Assembly (NCBI GenBank): GCA_947627785.1 | Contig: CANQXC010000042.1 | Coordinates: 1 to 7,162 of the forward strand | Source: an uncultured Clostridia bacterium | GTDB lineage: Bacteria > Bacillota > Clostridia > TANB77 > CAG-508 | DNA length: 7,162 nt | Reading direction: 5' to 3' | In this document: positions 1 to 6,850 of the stretch, piece by piece | How positions within the stretch are numbered: position 1 is the first letter of the stretch | Layout: each line of letters begins with the position of its first letter | Made by a program: the position numbers and the translations under genes | The notes under the pieces: generated by a model | What the model saw: the letters and a program-made list of their open reading frames with translations, nothing else | Database searches by the model: none | What the model was told of the DNA's origin: nothing

Positions 1-234
1 ATTTGATTTTTTTCTTGAAGCTGTATTTTGTTTTATTATTCCCTTTGAGCAAGCACCATCTATTTTCTTTGTAGCTAGTTTTAAAGCATCTTGAGCTTTT
101 TCTTTATTTCCTTCAGTTACTGCTGCTTCAAATCTTTTAACAGCTGTTTTATATTCTGATTTTATCATATTATTTCTTAGAGTTTTAGTCTCTATTACAC
201 TAACTCTTTTTATTGCAGATTTAATATTTGGCAT
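1..234 (-). CDS. rpsT: 30S ribosomal protein S20 (3' end cut by window edge)
   Basis: S20 binds 16S rRNA early in assembly of the small ribosomal subunit. The 78 visible codons begin MPNIKSAIKRVSVIETKTLR and continue with N(N)MIKSEYKTAVKRFEAA, a lysine-rich helical protein with the family's typical opening (P-N-I-K-S-A-I-K-R) and the late K-G-I-I-K-Q-N-T-A-S-R-K-K motif. S20 is usually 84-90 residues long, so only roughly ten C-terminal residues should lie beyond base 1. The ATG at 234-232 is supported by a very strong ribosome site, GGGGAGGTG at 249-241, six bases upstream. Its own promoter lies in the gap after the RNase J gene. The identification rests on clear motif recognition; only the exact C-terminus is unseen. 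Confidence 0.96.
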   Translation of the reverse strand, partial: MPNIKSAIKRVSVIETKTLRNNMIKSEYKTAVKRFEAAVTEGNKEKAQDALKLATKKIDGACSKGIIKQNTASRKKSN

Positions 235-278
235 TAATTGCACCTCCCCTTAAGTCAATTTTAAAATTCACTTTTTCT

Positions 279-307
279 ATTGTATCATGTATTTATAAAA
301 TTTGCAA
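279..307 (-). promoter_or_regulatory. sigma-A-type promoter of rpsT
   Basis: On the minus strand a -35 TTGCAA (307-302) and a -10 TACAAT (284-279) are separated by exactly 17 bases. Transcription should start near 272, giving a leader of about 38 nt that carries the GGGGAGGTG ribosome site. The -35 element lies inside a small palindrome (300-313) just past the stop codon of the RNase J gene. Confidence 0.75.
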
Positions 308-313
308 GCAAAT
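300..313 (-). other. small palindrome after the RNase J gene, possible weak terminator
   Basis: ATTTGC-TT-GCAAAT forms a short six-base-pair hairpin 13 bases after the RNase J gene's stop region, followed on the minus strand by TTTTAT. The stem is short and the loop tight, so termination would be weak and some read-through from rnj into rpsT is expected. It contains the -35 box of the rpsT promoter. It could equally be just a feature of that promoter. Confidence 0.35.
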
Positions 314-325
314 ATTGGTAATTTA

Positions 326-2080
326 TTAAATTTCCATTATAATTGGTATTAACATTGGTTCTCTCTTTGTTTTTTTGTATATAAAATCTCCTAATTCTTC
401 TCTAACTACTAGTTTTAATGTAGACCAATCTGTTATGTGTTTTTCTTCACATTTTCTTAATTCATCTCTTAGTAATTTTTTTATATCCTCCATTAAGTTT
501 TCTGATTCTCTTACATATACGAAGCCACGACTTATTACATCTGGTCCTGCAACTATTTTTCCACTTCTTGAGTCTAATGTTATTACTACTACTATTAAAC
601 CATCTTGTGATAATCTTTGTCTGTCCTTTAATACTATATTTCCTACATCTCCAACACCTAATCCATCTACTAATACTTTTCCAGATTGTACATGTCCTGT
701 AAATTTCGCTTCATTTTCATTTAGTTCTAATACTTTACCATTTTCTGTTATGAATATATTTTCATGTTGCATACCAATTTTTTTTGCTGTTTCAGCATGT
801 GCTATAAGCTGCCTATATTCTCCATGAACTGGTATAAAATATTTTGGTCTTATTAATGTTAGCATTAATTTCTGTTCTTCTTGGCATGCATGTCCTGATA
901 CATGTATTTCTTGAAGTGCATTGTATATAACCTCTGCTCCTATTGCCATTAAATCATCTATTACTTTAGAAACGTATTTTTCATTTCCTGGTATTGGATT
1001 TGCTGAAATAATTATTAAATCATTTGGTGTTATTTGTACTTTTCTATGTTCACCTGCTGCCATTCTTGTTAGAGCTGACATGGGCTCACCTTGACTTCCT
1101 GTTGTTATTATAACTAGTGAATCATCTGGATATGATTTTATTAAATCTATATCTATAAATACATTATCTGGTACTTTTATATAGCCTAATCTTCTTGCAG
1201 TATCTATCATATTAATCATACTTCTGCCACATACTGCAATTTTTCTTTTATATTTTACAGCTGAATTTACAATTTGTTGCACCCTATGAACATTTGATGA
1301 GAATGTTGCAACTACAATTCTTTTATTGCAATTTATAAATAACTTATCTAATATTTCGCCAACATTACTTTCAGACATTGTGTAACCTTTTCTTTCTGCA
1401 TTTGTACTATCTGACATAAGTGCTAATACTCCTCTATTTCCTATTGCTGCTAATCTTCCTAAATCTATTATCTCACCATCTATTGGTGTATAATCAATCT
1501 TGAAATCTCCTGTGTGTACTATTGTTCCTACTGGTGTATGAATTGCAAGTGCACAAGCATCTGGGATACTATGTGTTATTTTTATAAATTCTACCTTCAT
1601 AGAGCCTAACGTTATTACTTGCCCAGGTTTTACTTCTTTTAATTTTGTACTTCTAACTAAATTATGTTCCTCTAATTTATTAGTTATTAATCCTGCTGTT
1701 AATTTTGTTGCATATATTGGAACATTTATCTGTTTTAATAAATATGGTATTCCTCCTATATGATCCTCATGTCCATGTGTAATAACTAATCCTCTAATTT
1801 TTTCTTTGTTTTTTTCTAGATATGTTATATCTGGTATAACTAAATCTACACCTAGCATTTCATCCTCTGGAAAACCTAAACCACAGTCTATTATTATAAT
1901 ATCATCCTCATATTCTATAACTGTGATGTTTTTTCCTATTTCTAATAATCCTCCTAATGGTATAATTTTTAAATTTGCTTTTTTAAATATTGCTTTTTCT
2001 TCTCTCTTATTTTGCTTCTTTTTTCTTCTTGTTATCTCTTTATCTACAATATCTTTCTCTTGTTTTAAAATTTCCTCCAT
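326..2080 (-). CDS. rnj: ribonuclease J (metallo-beta-lactamase/beta-CASP RNase)
   Basis: RNase J is a cytoplasmic 5'-to-3' exonuclease and endonuclease that drives mRNA decay and rRNA maturation in Firmicutes, preferring 5'-monophosphate, unstructured ends. The 584-residue protein shows the metallo-beta-lactamase core: GGLLEIGKN at 43-51, the zinc motif T101-HGHEDH (H102, H104, D106, H107), H170 in ITHSIPD, and D192 in HTGDFK. The beta-CASP part follows, with SDSTNAER near 223-230, ATFSSNVHR near 258-266, TTGSQGEP near 326-333, H393/H397 in HVSGHACQEE and H419 in PVHGEY. The C-terminal domain ends in the typical PMLIPIIMEI. It is about 30 residues longer than classical RNase J1 (about 555) because of a charged N-terminal extension rich in KKK/RRK. 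The ATG at 2080 follows AGAAGGAG. J1 and J2 cannot be distinguished here, but the active site is intact. Confidence 0.97.
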   Translation of the reverse strand: MEEILKQEKDIVDKEITRRKKKQNKREEKAIFKKANLKIIPLGGLLEIGKNITVIEYEDDIIIIDCGLGFPEDEMLGVDLVIPDITYLEKNKEKIRGLVITHGHEDHIGGIPYLLKQINVPIYATKLTAGLITNKLEEHNLVRSTKLKEVKPGQVITLGSMKVEFIKITHSIPDACALAIHTPVGTIVHTGDFKIDYTPIDGEIIDLGRLAAIGNRGVLALMSDSTNAERKGYTMSESNVGEILDKLFINCNKRIVVATFSSNVHRVQQIVNSAVKYKRKIAVCGRSMINMIDTARRLGYIKVPDNVFIDIDLIKSYPDDSLVIITTGSQGEPMSALTRMAAGEHRKVQITPNDLIIISANPIPGNEKYVSKVIDDLMAIGAEVIYNALQEIHVSGHACQEEQKLMLTLIRPKYFIPVHGEYRQLIAHAETAKKIGMQHENIFITENGKVLELNENEAKFTGHVQSGKVLVDGLGVGDVGNIVLKDRQRLSQDGLIVVVITLDSRSGKIVAGPDVISRGFVYVRESENLMEDIKKLLRDELRKCEEKHITDWSTLKLVVREELGDFIYKKTKREPMLIPIIMEI

Positions 2081-2303
2081 ATTTAAAATTCTCTCCTTCT
2101 ATATTATATCTCCGATTTACACTTATGCTTTTTAAAAGCTCCTTTCCTTATTAAATTCCCCTTAAATAAAATCAATTCTCATTTCTCATTTTTTATAGAA
2201 CAAAAAATCTCTTTTTTTGTTCTTGTCTCATTTATTATTTTTCCCGAATACTACTTTTATTAAACATATATAAATCTCATCTTCGCCAAATCTTGGCATC
2301 ACT
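2081..2303 (-). promoter_or_regulatory. long structured 5' leader of the RNase J gene
   Basis: The promoter at 2338-2310 predicts a transcript start near 2303, leaving about 223 untranslated bases before the ATG at 2080. Three hairpins are visible. One (2297-2285, GCCAA/TTGGC with a 3-nt loop and a flanking U-G pair) sits about five bases from the predicted 5' end. A second is the strong 11-bp hairpin at 2223-2197. A third (2139-2127, GCTTTT/AAAAGC) is close to the ribosome site. Short start-stop frames occur (for example 12 codons beginning MRQEQKK near 2231) but have no good ribosome site. No known riboswitch was recognised. That the leader controls RNase J level is an inference. Confidence 0.55.
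2197..2223 (-). other. 11-bp hairpin inside the RNase J leader
   Basis: AGAACAAAAAA (2197-2207) and TTTTTTGTTCT (2213-2223) are perfect inverse complements around a 5-nt loop. The minus-strand sequence after it is ATAAAAAATGAG, with no uridine run, so this is not a typical terminator. Its position in the middle of the RNase J leader suggests an RNA structural element. Confidence 0.55.
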
Positions 2304-2309
2304 TTTTAT

Positions 2310-2338
2310 ATTATACTACTATTTAAACCAAAAGTCAA
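2310..2338 (-). promoter_or_regulatory. near-consensus sigma-A promoter of the RNase J gene
   Basis: The -35 TTGACT (2338-2333) and a perfect -10 TATAAT (2315-2310) are 17 bases apart on the minus strand. This is one of the two best promoters in the window. The -35 begins only three bases past the T-run of the addA terminator, so rnj transcription is separated from addA. Confidence 0.82.
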
Positions 2339-2341
2339 ACT

Positions 2342-2386
2342 AAAAAAATGTGCCAATGGGAACTTAATGACACACCCATTGACACA
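2342..2386 (-). terminator. rho-independent terminator of addA
   Basis: Nine bases past the addA stop codon, TGTGTCAATGGG (2386-2375) pairs with CCCATTGGCACA (2360-2349) in a 12-bp stem that includes one U-G wobble when read as minus-strand RNA. A 14-nt loop separates the arms and seven T follow (2348-2342). The loop repeats the TGTGTCA sequence of the 5' arm, so an alternative pairing in the same terminator is possible. Confidence 0.88.
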
Positions 2387-2395
2387 AAACAAGAA

Positions 2396-5300
2396 TTATA
2401 ATTTTATTTCTTTATCTAAATAAGTTGAATATATGTATGTTCCTGAAACCTTTTTTTGCAATGCCTGTTCTAATGCTCTCTTATATAATGATAATTGTGC
2501 TTCATATTTTTCTATTAGACTCAGTTCTTGGCTTTGAGGAACATAGTCTGTTTTATAATCTACTAAAATTATATTTTCTTTTTCATCTATAAAATATAAG
2601 TCTATTATACCTTGTACCAAAATACTTTCTTCTACATCATTACCATATATTTCCTTCGCTGGTATATTTATGTAAAATGGCTGCTCTCTAAATACTTGTT
2701 TTGCGTTTCTTATTTTATAGTATAACGGAGATTTTGCAAAATTTAGTATTTTTTCTTTTGGTACTGATTCTTTTTGCTTTTCTGTTATTATCTGTTTTTG
2801 TACTAATTCTTCTAATAAATCTTCTATTTTTTCTATTGTATAATCTTGCATAAAATCTAATTTTTGCATTACTAAATGCACAGTTGTACCTATTTCTGCT
2901 TTCGTAAGTTTTAATACTGGCTCTAAAAACTTTGGCTTTTTCATTTGTAATTCTTCTGTAAAATCGTTTTTTGCTAGCTTACTTACAGAACTTTTTCCTT
3001 CTATTTTGGTTAATTCTTCTTGTGGGTATTTCCATGTTAATATTCTATCTATTTCGGGATTTATTTTTCTCTCTTTTATTTTAAATTCAACTTTTTCCTG
3101 CTCTTTTTCTCTATCTATAAACTTATCATCGATTGAATATTCATATACATCTATTATATCTTTCATCTTATTATCACAAAGATTTACAGTTTCTATCCAA
3201 TCTAAATATGATTTTGCTTTTTTTGAAATTTCTTTTGTTATTTTATTGTTTGATATTTGTAATAAGCTTTCTTTATCTTTTATGCTTTTCTTAAAATTTC
3301 TATCTATTCCTGTTATTATCAACTTTTCTCTCGCTCGAGTTAGGGCTACATATAGTAGTCTCATTTCCTCTTCTTTTAATTCTTTTCTTATATTAATCTT
3401 TATAGCTTCTTTGGCTAAAGTGCTATACTTTATTTTTCTTTCATAATTAACATATTCAGGTCCAAATCCTATTTCTGGATGTATTAATATACTATCATTT
3501 AAATCTAACATATTAAACATATTACCTGTTCCACATAAGAATACTACTGGAAATTCTAATCCTTTACTTTTATGTATGCTCATTATTCTTATTACATCTT
3601 CATTTTCTCCAATAAGCTTTGGAGCCCCCATATCACTATTTGCTTTTGTTACTTTATCTATAAAACTAATAAAATTATATAGACCTTTAAAACTGCCTTG
3701 TTCATAATCTTTTGCTTTTTCAAATAGCATCCTTAAATTAGCTGTTCTTAAGTTTCCATTTTGCATTAAGCTTACATAGTTATAAAAACCTGTTTTTTCA
3801 TATATATACCAAATTAATTCATCTAATTTTAGATACTCTTGTTTTGTTCTAAATTCGTCTATTAATTCTAAGAACTCATTTATTTTCTTTCCTATTTTTT
3901 TATCATTTCTACTATCTAATAATGCATTATAATAGCTTTGTTTGTTATTATTCATTCTTATTTCTATTAACTCATTATCTGTAAAATTTCCTATAGGACT
4001 TCTTAATACTGTTACTAGTGCAATATCATTATCTGGATTACTTATTATTTTTAATAATGCCATTATTGTTTGTATTTCCAAACTTTCAAAATAATTCGTT
4101 CCTATATCACTAAATACTGGATATTCTAAATTTGCTAACTCTTTTTCATATATTGGAGCTACATTTGCGGTTTTTCTAAGTAAAATTACAATATCCTTAA
4201 AGTTTAATTTTCTATATCCTCTTTTTTTATCAAATACATAATATCCACCATTCATAAGTTCTTTTATTTTATTTGCAACAAATTTCGCTTCTATTTCTGC
4301 CTTTTCAAGTATTTCTTTATTTTCATCTATTTTCTCATCTTGTTCATCATTGTTATTTTCATCATATTCTTCCTCTTGCATTTCCTCATTTTCATTTTTT
4401 AAATCTATAATATGTAATTCTGCCTTTCCAAGAGTTTTTCCTTCAAATTCTAAATAATCTTGTCCCATATTCAAAAATTCTTTTTCATTATAGTCTATAT
4501 TTCCAAAATCTTTGCTCATTATGTTTTCAAATATCGTATTAGTTAAATTTAGAACATTTTTTCTACTCCTAAAATTTGCAAATAATTGTATTTTATTTTC
4601 TTTGTAAGTATTATATTTTTCCAAGAAAAGTTCTGGCCTTGCTTGTCTAAATTTATATATACTTTGTTTAACATCTCCGACCATAAAAATGTTATTTCCT
4701 CTTGAAACCTTTTTTAAAATTTCTTCTTGAATCTCATTACTATCTTGGTACTCATCTATTGCAATTTCTACAAAATTCTCTTGATATTCTTTCGCAACCT
4801 CCGTTGGCTCATACTCTCCTTTTTCATTTTTTTGAACTAATATTTGTAGAGCAAGATGTTCTATATCATTAAAGTCTATTATATTTTTTTGTCTTTTCTT
4901 ATTTTTATATTCTTCCGAAAATCTAAATATAACATTTTGTATCTCTTGCATAATTTCATACATTACATAAATATCTAAGTTGGCTTGTTCAGAATTATAT
5001 ATGAAAATTTTCTTTTTTAAATCATCCACTCTTTTTTTTACATTATCTCTAACCTCTTTGGCATTATCCTTTATTTCTGATATTATCTTTTTATCTGATG
5101 CCCATATTTTAAATTTTAACCCTTGTATTTCGTTATAGATTTCTTCCCAAAGCTTGTATTGTAAAATATTTTCTAGTTGTTCTATATCATCATTTATTAT
5201 TAAAAGCCATTTATTTAAGTCTTTTTCTACCTCTAAACTTTTACGTACATTCTTTAAAGTTTTTATAGCATCTCCTATTATTTCTTTTGCTTCTTTTATT

Positions 5301-5935
5301 AAAATTTCTCCCCATTCAGTTTTTGAAAAATCATCATCTATATTTATATTGAATTTTTCTACTTGCTTTTCAATCCATTCTTGTGGATATGGCATACTTT
5401 GAATATATTTATATATTTTTAAAATTATCTCTTTAAGTTTATCATCATCTCTATATCCACAATATGTATTTACAAGTTTTATAAATTTTTCATTTTTTTC
5501 TTCATATAAATTTTCAAATACTTCTTCTAATACTTCCATTCTTAATAATTCTATTTCAGGAGTATTTGCTAATCTAAAATTCGGTGATATATCTGTTTTA
5601 TAAAAGTTGTTTTTTATTACTTCTAAGCAAAATGCATGTATTGTTGAAATATGCGATTTATTTAGTAATACAATTTGCTTTTGAAGGTTTAAATTATCTG
5701 GTTCATCTTCTAATTTTTTATATATAGCATCTAATACACGTTCTCTCATCTCTGTTGCTGCAGCATTTGTAAAAGTTACCACTAATAATTTATCTACATC
5801 TATGTTTTCGTTTGTTATTTTATTTATAATCCTCTCAACTAAAACTGCAGTTTTTCCACTTCCTGCAGCTGCTGCAACTAATATATTGTTTTCCTTTTTA
5901 TATATTGCATTTTCTTGTTCCCTTGTCCAACCCAT
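2396..5935 (-). CDS. addA: ATP-dependent helicase/nuclease subunit A (AddA)
   Basis: AddA is the UvrD-like motor and one nuclease of the AddAB complex, which processes double-strand DNA ends for RecA-dependent repair (the Firmicute counterpart of RecBCD). Visible in order: Q7; Walker A AAAAGSGKT at 21-29; TFTNAAATEMRER at 54-66; STIHAFC at 97-103; Walker B DEYQD at 394-398; VGDVKQSIYKFR at 419-430; HKSKGLEF at 788-795; LLYVALTRARE at 860-870. The C-terminal RecB-type nuclease has H1020 in GTTVHLVMQ, D1112 in GIIDLYF, and D1126/K1128 in DYKTD, so it should be active. At 1179 residues it is slightly shorter than the 1232 of B. subtilis. An acidic stretch (15 of 27 residues at 515-541 are D/E) lies between helicase motifs. 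The ATG at 5935 follows CGGAGG by nine bases. The usual partner addB is not next to it in the window. Confidence 0.97.
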   Translation of the reverse strand: MGWTREQENAIYKKENNILVAAAAGSGKTAVLVERIINKITNENIDVDKLLVVTFTNAAATEMRERVLDAIYKKLEDEPDNLNLQKQIVLLNKSHISTIHAFCLEVIKNNFYKTDISPNFRLANTPEIELLRMEVLEEVFENLYEEKNEKFIKLVNTYCGYRDDDKLKEIILKIYKYIQSMPYPQEWIEKQVEKFNINIDDDFSKTEWGEILIKEAKEIIGDAIKTLKNVRKSLEVEKDLNKWLLIINDDIEQLENILQYKLWEEIYNEIQGLKFKIWASDKKIISEIKDNAKEVRDNVKKRVDDLKKKIFIYNSEQANLDIYVMYEIMQEIQNVIFRFSEEYKNKKRQKNIIDFNDIEHLALQILVQKNEKGEYEPTEVAKEYQENFVEIAIDEYQDSNEIQEEILKKVSRGNNIFMVGDVKQSIYKFRQARPELFLEKYNTYKENKIQLFANFRSRKNVLNLTNTIFENIMSKDFGNIDYNEKEFLNMGQDYLEFEGKTLGKAELHIIDLKNENEEMQEEEYDENNNDEQDEKIDENKEILEKAEIEAKFVANKIKELMNGGYYVFDKKRGYRKLNFKDIVILLRKTANVAPIYEKELANLEYPVFSDIGTNYFESLEIQTIMALLKIISNPDNDIALVTVLRSPIGNFTDNELIEIRMNNNKQSYYNALLDSRNDKKIGKKINEFLELIDEFRTKQEYLKLDELIWYIYEKTGFYNYVSLMQNGNLRTANLRMLFEKAKDYEQGSFKGLYNFISFIDKVTKANSDMGAPKLIGENEDVIRIMSIHKSKGLEFPVVFLCGTGNMFNMLDLNDSILIHPEIGFGPEYVNYERKIKYSTLAKEAIKINIRKELKEEEMRLLYVALTRAREKLIITGIDRNFKKSIKDKESLLQISNNKITKEISKKAKSYLDWIETVNLCDNKMKDIIDVYEYSIDDKFIDREKEQEKVEFKIKERKINPEIDRILTWKYPQEELTKIEGKSSVSKLAKNDFTEELQMKKPKFLEPVLKLTKAEIGTTVHLVMQKLDFMQDYTIEKIEDLLEELVQKQIITEKQKESVPKEKILNFAKSPLYYKIRNAKQVFREQPFYINIPAKEIYGNDVEESILVQGIIDLYFIDEKENIILVDYKTDYVPQSQELSLIEKYEAQLSLYKRALEQALQKKVSGTYIYSTYLDKEIKL

Positions 5936-5964
5936 AACTTAAATCCTCCGTCATTTTTCCTTAC

Positions 5965-5993
5965 ATTTTAGCATAAAACAAAAAATTAGTAAA
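5965..5993 (-). promoter_or_regulatory. extended -10 promoter of addA, overlapping the upstream terminator
   Basis: TTTACT (5993-5988) and TAAAAT (5970-5965) are 17 bases apart, and the -10 is preceded by TGC, giving the extended -10 form TGnTAAAAT. The predicted start near 5958 leaves a leader of about 22 nt containing CGGAGG. The -35 lies inside the hairpin of the preceding gene's terminator. The -35 match is only moderate (4 of 6). Confidence 0.6.
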
Positions 5994-6013
5994 CATTTTT
6001 GTTTACTAATTTT
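5976..6013 (-). terminator. hairpin terminator of the small membrane protein gene
   Basis: A perfect 14-bp inverted repeat (AAAATTAGTAAACA at 5982-5995, complement at 6000-6013) with a 4-nt loop spans the end of the small gene. Its TAG stop codon lies within the stem. On the minus strand the stem ends in a T-rich tail, TTTTTTGTTTT (partly the stem itself). The stem is AT-rich, so efficiency may be moderate. The same bases hold the -35 of addA. Confidence 0.75.
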
Positions 6014-6338
6014 GTTCCCATCTAACCATCTTAATGTCTTTATATTTATCTAATACATCCATATATTTTTGGTATTCTTCTTCCCATAACATATCTGGTA
6101 CTTTATCAAATGCATTGAATACCTTTTCAGCTTCTACTAAAAAAATTAACTGGTCTTGACTGCTTAATTTATCATATTTTTTTGAAAATCTATATAACTT
6201 ATCTAACATCTGATTTGCTTCTATAAATCCATAAAAATCTTTTACTTTCATCCCTGCTGCTTTTATTTGTATATATGCAAATAACATTAATATGAATATT
6301 ATAATTGTTAATATGTATATTGCTACAACTAATAACAT
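6006..6338 (-). CDS. small single-pass membrane protein, unknown function
   Basis: The gene encodes about 110 residues. One strongly hydrophobic segment comes at the very N-terminus (MLLVVAIYILTIIIFILMLF), followed by a charged, mainly helical domain of about 85 residues with aromatic residues, ending MVRWEQN. I recognise no family. The in-frame GTG at 6347 would add MRK, but the ribosome site AGAAGG (ending at 6349) is only one base from that GTG and ten from the ATG at 6338, so I prefer the ATG. The gene has its own strong promoter and its own terminator, so it is an independent unit between the methyltransferase and addA. An N-terminal anchor holding a soluble helical domain at the membrane is an inference from composition only. 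The frame is uninterrupted and flanked by good signals, so it is very likely a real gene. Confidence 0.82.
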   Translation of the reverse strand: MLLVVAIYILTIIIFILMLFAYIQIKAAGMKVKDFYGFIEANQMLDKLYRFSKKYDKLSSQDQLIFLVEAEKVFNAFDKVPDMLWEEEYQKYMDVLDKYKDIKMVRWEQN

Positions 6339-6382
6339 CTTTCGCACACCTTCTTTTTTTCATTTGCATTTTTTCTTTTTTT

Positions 6383-6411
6383 ATTATAGCATATATATCC
6401 ATTTTTGGCAA
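6383..6411 (-). promoter_or_regulatory. strong extended -10 promoter with A-tract upstream region
   Basis: On the minus strand TTGCCA (6411-6406) and a perfect TATAAT (6388-6383) are 17 bases apart, and TGC before the -10 makes it an extended -10. Directly upstream (about 6432-6412) lie two runs of seven and eight A, resembling an UP element. The predicted start near 6376 gives a leader of about 38 nt for the small membrane protein gene. Confidence 0.82.
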
Positions 6412-6492
6412 TTATTTTTTTTCGTTTTTTTATTAAGCTTTTGTATTATTGTTACAATTCCCAGCTTATGTTAATAAATGAAATATAACCGT

Positions 6493-6678
6493 TTCAATGC
6501 TTTTAGATATAAATTCTTTAGTTCGTTTGTCTAACGTCCAGTTCGCAGAAGTTCTATGTATCTTTTTTGGCACCCTTTCAAAGTAAATTTGAACTATTTC
6601 CAAAAAATCTACTTAGAACTTCTTGCTCCTTTCGTTAGAACCACTTCACTTGCAGAATTTTTATCTAAAAGCATTGAA
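6493..6678. repeat. 186-bp long imperfect hairpin (arm A)
   Basis: The terminal arms 6493-6517 and 6654-6678 match as inverse complements in 24 of 25 positions. Inside, TCTAACG (6530-6536) pairs with 6633-6639. The stretch 6545-6570 (GCAGAAGTTCTA through TTTTTTGG) then pairs with 6600-6626 with one bulge and three mismatches, and TTCAAA/TTTGAA closes the tip (6577-6593). This is a rod-like hairpin over the whole length. Size, arm length and lack of a gene fit a MITE-like intergenic repeat or a rod-shaped small RNA; no TA or other clear target duplication flanks it. Confidence 0.72.
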
Positions 6679-6718
6679 TCTAATAAATTAAAGTTTGCAA
6701 TTCATATCATCATTAATT

Positions 6719-6850
6719 AAAAGTAGCCAAACGCAGCAGTTATATATTTATTAAAAATTGAAGACCCCCGAAAAGCATCGAAGGCAATCGCCGGCGTTAA
6801 GTTCAATTTAAAATAAATATATAACTGCTTTCGAGTTTGGCGGACTTTTT
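6719..6850. repeat. 132-bp hairpin with AT-rich stem and GC-rich loop (arm B)
   Basis: Arms 6736-6762 and 6802-6828 match in 25 of 27 positions, including a perfect GCAGTTATATATTTATT. Outside them GCCAAAC (6726-6732) pairs with GTTTGGC (6835-6841), and AAAAGT (6719-6724) pairs with ACTTTT (6844-6849). The 39-base loop (6763-6801) has 23 G/C, including CCCCCG and the palindrome CGCCGGCG, in striking contrast to its surroundings. It lies 33 bases past the stop of the methyltransferase gene and could also stop its transcription: on the minus strand the stem is followed by TTTT. Confidence 0.7.

Noticed and set aside
375..827. 150-residue plus-strand open frame
   Set aside because: It lies wholly antisense to the catalytically intact RNase J gene, with no ribosome site and low-complexity S/F/T-rich composition.
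2101..2125. Second TATAAT-like promoter just before the RNase J ribosome site
   Set aside because: TATAAT is present, but no -35 match occurs at 16-18 bases and the start would fall in or beyond the ribosome site.
1806..2135. 109-residue plus-strand open frame over the RNase J start
   Set aside because: It is the complement of the RNase J N-terminus, with phenylalanine/serine runs that mirror A-rich codons. No promoter or ribosome site supports it.
3006..3446. Plus-strand open frame inside addA (also 5154-5402)
   Set aside because: Both are antisense to conserved addA sequence, have no translation signals and look like shadows of AT-rich coding DNA.
6199..6411. 70-residue minus-strand frame overlapping the small membrane protein
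   Set aside because: It is out of frame with the membrane protein gene. Its 5' part, including the first in-frame ATG, lies in the promoter region upstream of the predicted transcript start, and the ribosome site fits the other frame.
6448..6458. ATTGT-T-ACAAT dyads in both outer repeats as repressor operators
   Set aside because: The 11-base odd palindrome is striking, but the dyads are not placed over any promoter I can identify and are explained by the inverted repeat.
6292..6474. 60-residue plus-strand frame
   Set aside because: It is antisense to the promoter and start of the small gene, composed mostly of F/I/H from T-rich DNA.
6529..6640. Integron attC-like site in arm A (GTCTAAC ... 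GTTAGAA)
   Set aside because: The left core fits RYYYAAC and the 112-base imperfect hairpin is of attC size, but the right core ends in A where a pyrimidine is needed, pairing continues well outside the cores, and there is no integrase or cassette.
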